From: Microbulbifer salipaludis
Lineage (GTDB): Bacteria; Pseudomonadota; Gammaproteobacteria; Pseudomonadales; Cellvibrionaceae
Direction: 5' to 3'
NCBI RefSeq assembly: GCF_017303155.1
Contig: NZ_JAEKJR010000002.1
Location: 1,488,001 to 1,552,000, forward strand
Length of the DNA stretch: 64,000 nt
The position numbers and the translations under genes are program-made. Shown in pieces: positions 60,278 to 64,000 of this stretch (the first letter of the stretch is position 1; each line of letters opens with the position of its first letter). The notes below the pieces were generated by a model that worked only from the letters and a program-made list of their open reading frames with translations, did not search any database and was not told where the DNA came from.

Positions 60278-60482
60278 AGGCGGTGATGCTAGAGACCAAG
60301 ACCAGGCGTTGGCAAGTGTTAGATTATATATCTACTAGGAGATATTCAGGTGCTGAACAATTAGAATGCAACAATTCTAAAACGGCATTCACTTAACATA
60401 ATCTATATTATGCGAACTAAAGGGTATAGCCGAGCGCTGGAGGTAAATCTGCTGTACGCCCAACCAAATGAGGAAAATTCTT

Positions 60483-60520
60483 CAAGTAAATCGGTAAAAT
60501 TCCAAGTAAATCGGTAAATT
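60483..60520. repeat. Twenty-base direct repeat upstream of the recombinase operon
   Basis: Two tandem copies of CAAGTAAATCGGTAAAAT-like sequence (60483-60502 and 60503-60520), 20 bp apart, lie upstream of the first recombinase gene. Such repeats are often recombinase binding arms or element ends. The rest of 60278-60548 has no gene. Confidence 0.55.
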
Positions 60521-60548
60521 GGGAATACACACACTATTTGTGATGATA

Positions 60549-61168
60549 CTACGCCTCCTGCTCGTTATGGCCGCTAATTCGGCTTAACGCGTCCGAGATC
60601 TCTTCCTCAGGGGGCTCTTCATAGATAATTGTCGTAGAAGGACTTACATGGCCCGCAATCTTCTGGGCCACCTTTACTGACTTCTTTTGATTATGAATCA
60701 CATTGGTAATCAGTGCCCGTCTACCACTATGAGAACTAGCCTTCTCAATCCCAGCCCAGTCTCTCAACATCAGTGCTATATGTTCCTGGAGCGTATTTGG
60801 TGAATAGGCTCCACCTTTTTGACTCACGAACAACGGATCAGTGGGTTTGGCTGCAGGATTCTTTTCGAGGCGCAATGTCAGATTTTGCTTCGGAGATCCC
60901 TCAATTCGGTATCAACTAGGGGCAAGTCTCGTGATTTACCACGATGCGTCTTTACTGGTGGGTAAAAGGCTTCAGGATCAACTTGGGCACCAGCCTTAGC
61001 CAATGCCACGATTTGAGCCACTACCTGATCAAAAGCCTTTCTATCAAAACTGATAGTTTTGCGCTGGTATTTGGTGTTCGAGCGCCCATTGGATCGGCAC
61101 CTTTTGTGTAGGCTGCTGGCAACGCCATCACATCGTAAAGCTGGAATTCCCTTGCTAGCGCGCTTCAT
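60549..61168 (-). pseudogene. Frameshifted tyrosine recombinase, C-terminal part
   Basis: The downstream frame (108 aa) carries SSHSGRRALITN (H-x-x-R), IAGHVSPSTTIIYEEP (H and Tyr), the C-terminal half of a tyrosine recombinase. The upstream frame (96 aa) ends with KTHRGKSRDLPLVDTELRDL, which joins it after a frameshift at about 60878. The arginine of the first box and the N-terminal domain are absent or degraded, so it is inactive. Confidence 0.7.
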
Positions 61169-61290
61169 TGCGATTTCAAATCTTCAATCATCTTGTTTGC
61201 AGGATGATTAATGCTCTGTGAAAAAGACCCATATGAGACAAATAGAAACACTGAAAACATGAAAATGCGAAACAGTTTTATTGCACTCAT
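61165..61290 (-). CDS. Predicted secreted 41-aa peptide
   Basis: ATG 61290 follows a GGAG ribosome site at the usual distance. The peptide starts with a basic, hydrophobic signal-type helix (IKLFRIFMFSVFLFVSYGSF) and ends NKMIEDLKSQ, giving a small exported or membrane peptide. The stop overlaps the ATG of the decayed recombinase frame (ATGA). No known family; being so short, it might be spurious. Confidence 0.4.
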   Translation of the reverse strand: MSAIKLFRIFMFSVFLFVSYGSFSQSINHPANKMIEDLKSQ

Positions 61291-61340
61291 TTCAGCTCCA
61301 AATTTATTAGTCATTTAAAAATACAGTGAAAATATTATTT

Positions 61341-61374
61341 TTTGCTATTTGCTATTTGCTATTTGCTATTTGCT
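61341..61374. repeat. Heptamer tandem repeat at a gene's 3' end
   Basis: TTTGCTA repeated four times plus six bases (61341-61374). The repeat covers the last codons and the stop (61352-61354) of the minus-strand gene, so slippage would alter its C-terminus. Confidence 0.85.
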
Positions 61375-61768
61375 TTACGGATATCAATTCAAAGGTATCC
61401 TGATTGAAATCTAAAATGGTCATGTTGAGCATTATGAGTCTTTTTGCTTTCCTGTCGGCGAATGTCTGGCAGTATATGTAAACTCTGCATGTCTCCCCTG
61501 ACAGGAATGGCCCTTCAACTCTTATTGGCCCATTATTGGTTAGGCAATAGCTTTCGCCCGTAGAATCTAGCTCTGCTACCGTCAAACGAACTTGTTTAAA
61601 AATCTTTTCGGTCTCTACTTCACTCGCATTACATTTTGATAACCGTGAGAGATCCGGTATCTGAGCTATTGCAAGCACGCTAAAAAGAAGTAGAAGCAAA
61701 GCACCTACCGGCCACAAAAGATTAACCCTTACTAAATCGCAATTGATCAATTGTCTCATCGGAATCAC
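61352..61768 (-). CDS. Exported or membrane-anchored hypothetical protein
   Basis: 138 aa. An N-terminal hydrophobic segment (LLWPVGALLLLLFSVLAIA) is a signal peptide or anchor; the rest has four Cys (SKCNAS, ESYCLTNNG, ETCRVYIYC) and ends in the repeat-encoded QIANSK. Probably a small periplasmic disulphide protein. No family recognised. A possible alternative start is the second Met (MRQL, 61759). Confidence 0.5.
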   Translation of the reverse strand: MIPMRQLINCDLVRVNLLWPVGALLLLLFSVLAIAQIPDLSRLSKCNASEVETEKIFKQVRLTVAELDSTGESYCLTNNGPIRVEGPFLSGETCRVYIYCQTFADRKAKRLIMLNMTILDFNQDTFELISVKQIANSK

Positions 61769-61860
61769 ATTGTTACTACGCTGAGCGACAAGCTTACATA
61801 TCTATCCTGTCACACAGCAGCTCCCCTGATGTTTTAGAGCCTTTCGGGTATGCATAGATG

Positions 61861-61906
61861 ACGTGTCGCACATTTACGCAAAAACGTGTCGCACATTTAC
61901 GCAAAA
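61861..61906. repeat. Perfect 23-bp tandem duplication
   Basis: ACGTGTCGCACATTTACGCAAAA occurs twice back to back (61861-61883 and 61884-61906). Because 23 is not a multiple of three the copies fall in different frames, arguing that the small frame crossing them (61794-62021, minus) is not coding. Confidence 0.9.
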
Positions 61907-62095
61907 ACATGTACACCCAATTTCCACTTTTTATTGAAATACCTGCCACAGTGATTGAACCACAACTTTGCGTATCCATTTTCCAGATTTCCTTGAAAAG
62001 AGATTTAATTTTCCTATGCAAATCAATAGATTAGCTGGAACCTGTTTTCCAATTCTTCTTGAGCGGCCAGGCGCCCACACCTAGTTTGTCCTGGC

Positions 62096-63160
62096 TCAGC
62101 AGATTCTTGGCAGCTGCTCACCGGGTAACCGGCACAGTAGCCGTTCGCTGCCTAGCGCGTTGCTGAGTATGACGTCCGCGGTGCCTGCGTCGTCAACGAG
62201 ACCAATGACCTCACCAATGACCCGACTCCCGGCGGATACATCAAAGGCCTGCAGAATCTCAAGCGCGGCCTGTTGTTGATTTGCCGGTACAAACAGCAGA
62301 AAGCGACCTTCATTAGCCACGTACATAGGGTCAAGGCCAAGCAATTCGCAGGCGCCTTGCACACACTCGGTAACCGGGATCTGGTCTTCGTGTACCTGCA
62401 TCTGCATATGGGATGACTCGGCCAGTTCCACCAGCGCCGTTGCCAATCCACCGCGCGTCAGGTCGCGCAGGCAATGCACATCGATTGCAGCGGCCAAAAG
62501 TGCCATGACGGGATCGCACAGTGGCGCGCAGTCACTGTGCAGCGGGTTTTCAAAGTCGAGACCTTCCCGTGCTGCCATCACCGCCATGCCGTGTCGGCCA
62601 ATATCACCGGACAGAATGATCGCATCCGATGCCGCGATCTGACGGGGGTGGATTGGCTGTGGTGCCGCGAGCACACCGATTCCTGAGGTATTGATGTACA
62701 CGCCATCGCCCTTGCCTTTCTCCACCACTTTGGTGTCACCGGTGACCAGTTGTACGCCGACTTCCGCTGCCGCTCGGCCCATGGACTGCATGATGCGCGC
62801 AAGCTGTTTTAGCGGCAGCCCCTCCTCCAGAATCAGCCCGCAACTGAGGTACTTTGGTCGGGCGCCGCTCATGGCCAGATCGTTGACGGTGCCGTACACC
62901 GCCAGCGTTCCAATATTGCCGCCGGGAAAAAACAGGGGAGACACCACAAAAGAGTCGGTGGTAAATACCAGCCTGGAACCATCCAAGGGCAGGGTCGCGC
63001 TGTCGTGGCCCTGCTGAATCCAGCGATTATCAATGTACGGGAATACAAAGTTCTGCAGTAAACGCTCGGTCAGCTCTCCACCACTGCCGTGACCAAGGCG
63101 GACCATCTCTTCCGAGTCCGTGGCCAGTGTCTCCATTGGCAACGGGCACTCAATGTTCAT
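62096..63160 (-). CDS. hypE: Hydrogenase maturation protein HypE
   Basis: 354 aa from ATG 63160 ([11 protein letters not shown]), chosen because it overlaps the hypD stop by 11 nt. Family blocks: [58 protein letters not shown] and [14 protein letters not shown]. The C-terminal PRIC carries the cysteine that receives the carbamoyl group from HypF and dehydrates it to a nitrile for the NiFe site. It is an ATP-dependent cytoplasmic dehydratase. Confidence 0.95.
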   Translation of the reverse strand: MNIECPLPMETLATDSEEMVRLGHGSGGELTERLLQNFVFPYIDNRWIQQGHDSATLPLDGSRLVFTTDSFVVSPLFFPGGNIGTLAVYGTVNDLAMSGARPKYLSCGLILEEGLPLKQLARIMQSMGRAAAEVGVQLVTGDTKVVEKGKGDGVYINTSGIGVLAAPQPIHPRQIAASDAIILSGDIGRHGMAVMAAREGLDFENPLHSDCAPLCDPVMALLAAAIDVHCLRDLTRGGLATALVELAESSHMQMQVHEDQIPVTECVQGACELLGLDPMYVANEGRFLLFVPANQQQAALEILQAFDVSAGSRVIGEVIGLVDDAGTADVILSNALGSERLLCRLPGEQLPRIC

Positions 63161-64000
63161 TGGGCAGCTCCTGTTTTTCATACTGTGACCGGGCTGGCTT
63201 TCGATTTGCGTATCGACTTGCATATCGACTTGCATATCGATAATAGGCCGCACACGGGCCTTCGCTGGACACCATGGGGGCACCGAGCGGACTTTGCGGG
63301 CGACAGGCCTTGCCAAAGTGCGGGCAATCATCCGGTTTGCTTCGCCCCTGCATGATCTGCCCGCTGATACAGCCACGGGAATCGTCCCGACCCGTTGTCA
63401 CGCGGGGAAATCGTTGGTTCGCATCAAACGCGGAATATTGCGGGCGCAGGCGCAAGCCGCTGCCGGCGATTTCCCCCACACCGCGCCAGTGCTGGGGCGA
63501 GATTTCGAAGACCCGCTGCAGCATTTCCCGCGCGGGCCTGTTGCCCTCACGGGGTACGGCGCGGGCGTATTGGTTTTGTACGTCACAAGTGCCCTGCTCC
63601 AGCTGGCGCACACACATAAGAACACCCTCGAGAATATCCAGCGGCTCAAATCCGGTAACCACAATGGGGCGACGGATGCGCTGTGCCAGTGGCTGGTAGG
63701 CTTCAAAACCGGTAATTGCACACACGTGTCCGGCGGCGAGAAACCCCTGCACACGGGTGTCCCCATCGGCGCAGATCGTTTCGATGGCCGGCGGCACCAG
63801 AAACTGGGAGACGAGTAGCGAAAAGTTACCGAGCCCTTTTCGCTGCGCCTGAAACACGGCCATGGCGTTTGCCGGTGCGGTGGTTTCAAAGCCGATGGCA
63901 AAAAACACCACCTGGCGGTCCGGGTGTACCTGCGCCAGTGCCAGGGCATCCATGGGTGAATATACGGTGCGCACGTCACCGCCGGCGGCTTTCACGCTCA
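63150..64000 (-). CDS. hypD: Hydrogenase maturation protein HypD, partial (start outside window)
   Basis: The last 283 codons are visible; the frame continues past the right edge. Family blocks: [52 protein letters not shown], and the Cys region [17 protein letters not shown] with [10 protein letters not shown] that ligates the 4Fe-4S cluster. HypD assembles the Fe(CN)2CO unit with HypC and HypE. After the usual YYRY end the frame goes on for about 27 residues coded by a 12-bp repeat, so the tail is longer than typical. Confidence 0.9.
   Translation of the reverse strand, partial: SVKAAGGDVRTVYSPMDALALAQVHPDRQVVFFAIGFETTAPANAMAVFQAQRKGLGNFSLLVSQFLVPPAIETICADGDTRVQGFLAAGHVCAITGFEAYQPLAQRIRRPIVVTGFEPLDILEGVLMCVRQLEQGTCDVQNQYARAVPREGNRPAREMLQRVFEISPQHWRGVGEIAGSGLRLRPQYSAFDANQRFPRVTTGRDDSRGCISGQIMQGRSKPDDCPHFGKACRPQSPLGAPMVSSEGPCAAYYRYASRYASRYANRKPARSQYEKQELPNEH
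63202..63243. repeat. Twelve-base tandem repeat in the hypD tail
   Basis: CGATTTGCGTAT, CGACTTGCATAT, CGACTTGCATAT and a partial fourth unit (63202-63243). On the minus strand it codes for RYAS-type units in frame, since 12 is a multiple of three. Confidence 0.85.

Noticed and set aside
61341..61374. CRISPR-like array
   Set aside because: The unit is only 7 bp with no spacers; no repeat-spacer pattern was found anywhere in the window and no cas gene is present.
61794..62021. 75-aa minus-strand frame
   Set aside because: It crosses the 23-bp tandem duplication in two different frames, which a real gene would hardly tolerate.

Overview
The window looks like part of a gammaproteobacterial chromosome, probably a marine or saline heterotroph of the Cellvibrionales/Microbulbifer type. 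That placement is an inference from the style of the TonB receptor, the PepSY reductases, the metal-efflux modules and the hyp genes; no rRNA or tRNA gene is present to test it. Most of the window is accessory DNA: defence genes, damaged insertion sequences, integrases and a large heavy-metal island. Only the hypD/hypE genes at the right edge look like ordinary housekeeping DNA. || Layout. (1) 1-5160 is AT-rich: the 5' end of an IS256-like transposase, a GHKL-ATPase/STAS-like pair, then a Thoeris-type anti-phage locus (57-aa protein, ThsB-like TIR with an unusual N-terminus, ThsA SIR2-SLOG NADase, second TIR protein). (2) 5160-7250 is decayed IS21 DNA (istB and istA remnants). (3) 7555-9660 holds a secreted phospholipase A2-like protein and a YceK/YidQ-type lipoprotein. 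(4) 9700-13840 holds a solitary IS481 end, a frameshifted Xre/MbcA/ParS-type antitoxin without its RES toxin, and a leftward PPP phosphatase / SF2 helicase / winged-helix set facing an XRE regulator across two palindromic operators. (5) 13924-16136 is a tyrosine integrase divergent from a KfrA-like protein, marking the edge of the metal island. || (6) 16401-25654 is a BlaI-type repressor plus M56 peptidase, then a CzcCBA efflux pump, HupE/UreJ, a membrane-anchor protein and two small proteins. (7) 25904-28494 is a Cu+ P-type ATPase with a cupredoxin. (8) 28794-39865 runs leftward: TonB receptor, PepSY protein, PepSY/ferredoxin reductase, Cys-rich proteins, DUF411 protein, multicopper oxidase CopA, CopB, a Met/His-rich protein and cytochrome c, covering metal uptake or reduction and copper detoxification. 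(9) 40413-43530 has an IS3 relic, ynfA, a truncated DUF6351-type gene and a dead IS481 element with both ends. (10) 43568-52509 is a Zn/Cd/Pb P-type ATPase divergent from cadR over a textbook MerR promoter, a small CzcI-like protein and a second CzcCBA pump. || (11) 53369-61168 is dominated by recombinases: one integrase convergent with a leftward four-gene set (three tyrosine recombinases and a small coiled-coil protein), each gene overlapping the next by 4 nt, then a broken integrase. (12) 61165-62020 holds small secreted ORFs and short tandem repeats. (13) 62096-64000 is hypE and the 3' part of hypD. || The metal genes form a layered system: inner-membrane P-type ATPases move Cu+ and Zn/Cd/Pb to the periplasm, two RND pumps carry divalent metals out of the cell, and CopA/CopB/DUF411/cytochrome proteins act on copper in the periplasm. 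The strongest leads for something undescribed are the Thoeris variant with its tethered TIR and 57-aa partner, the helicase/winged-helix/phosphatase cluster, the four-gene recombinase operon, and the three small Cys/His-rich secreted proteins that sit beside metal genes.
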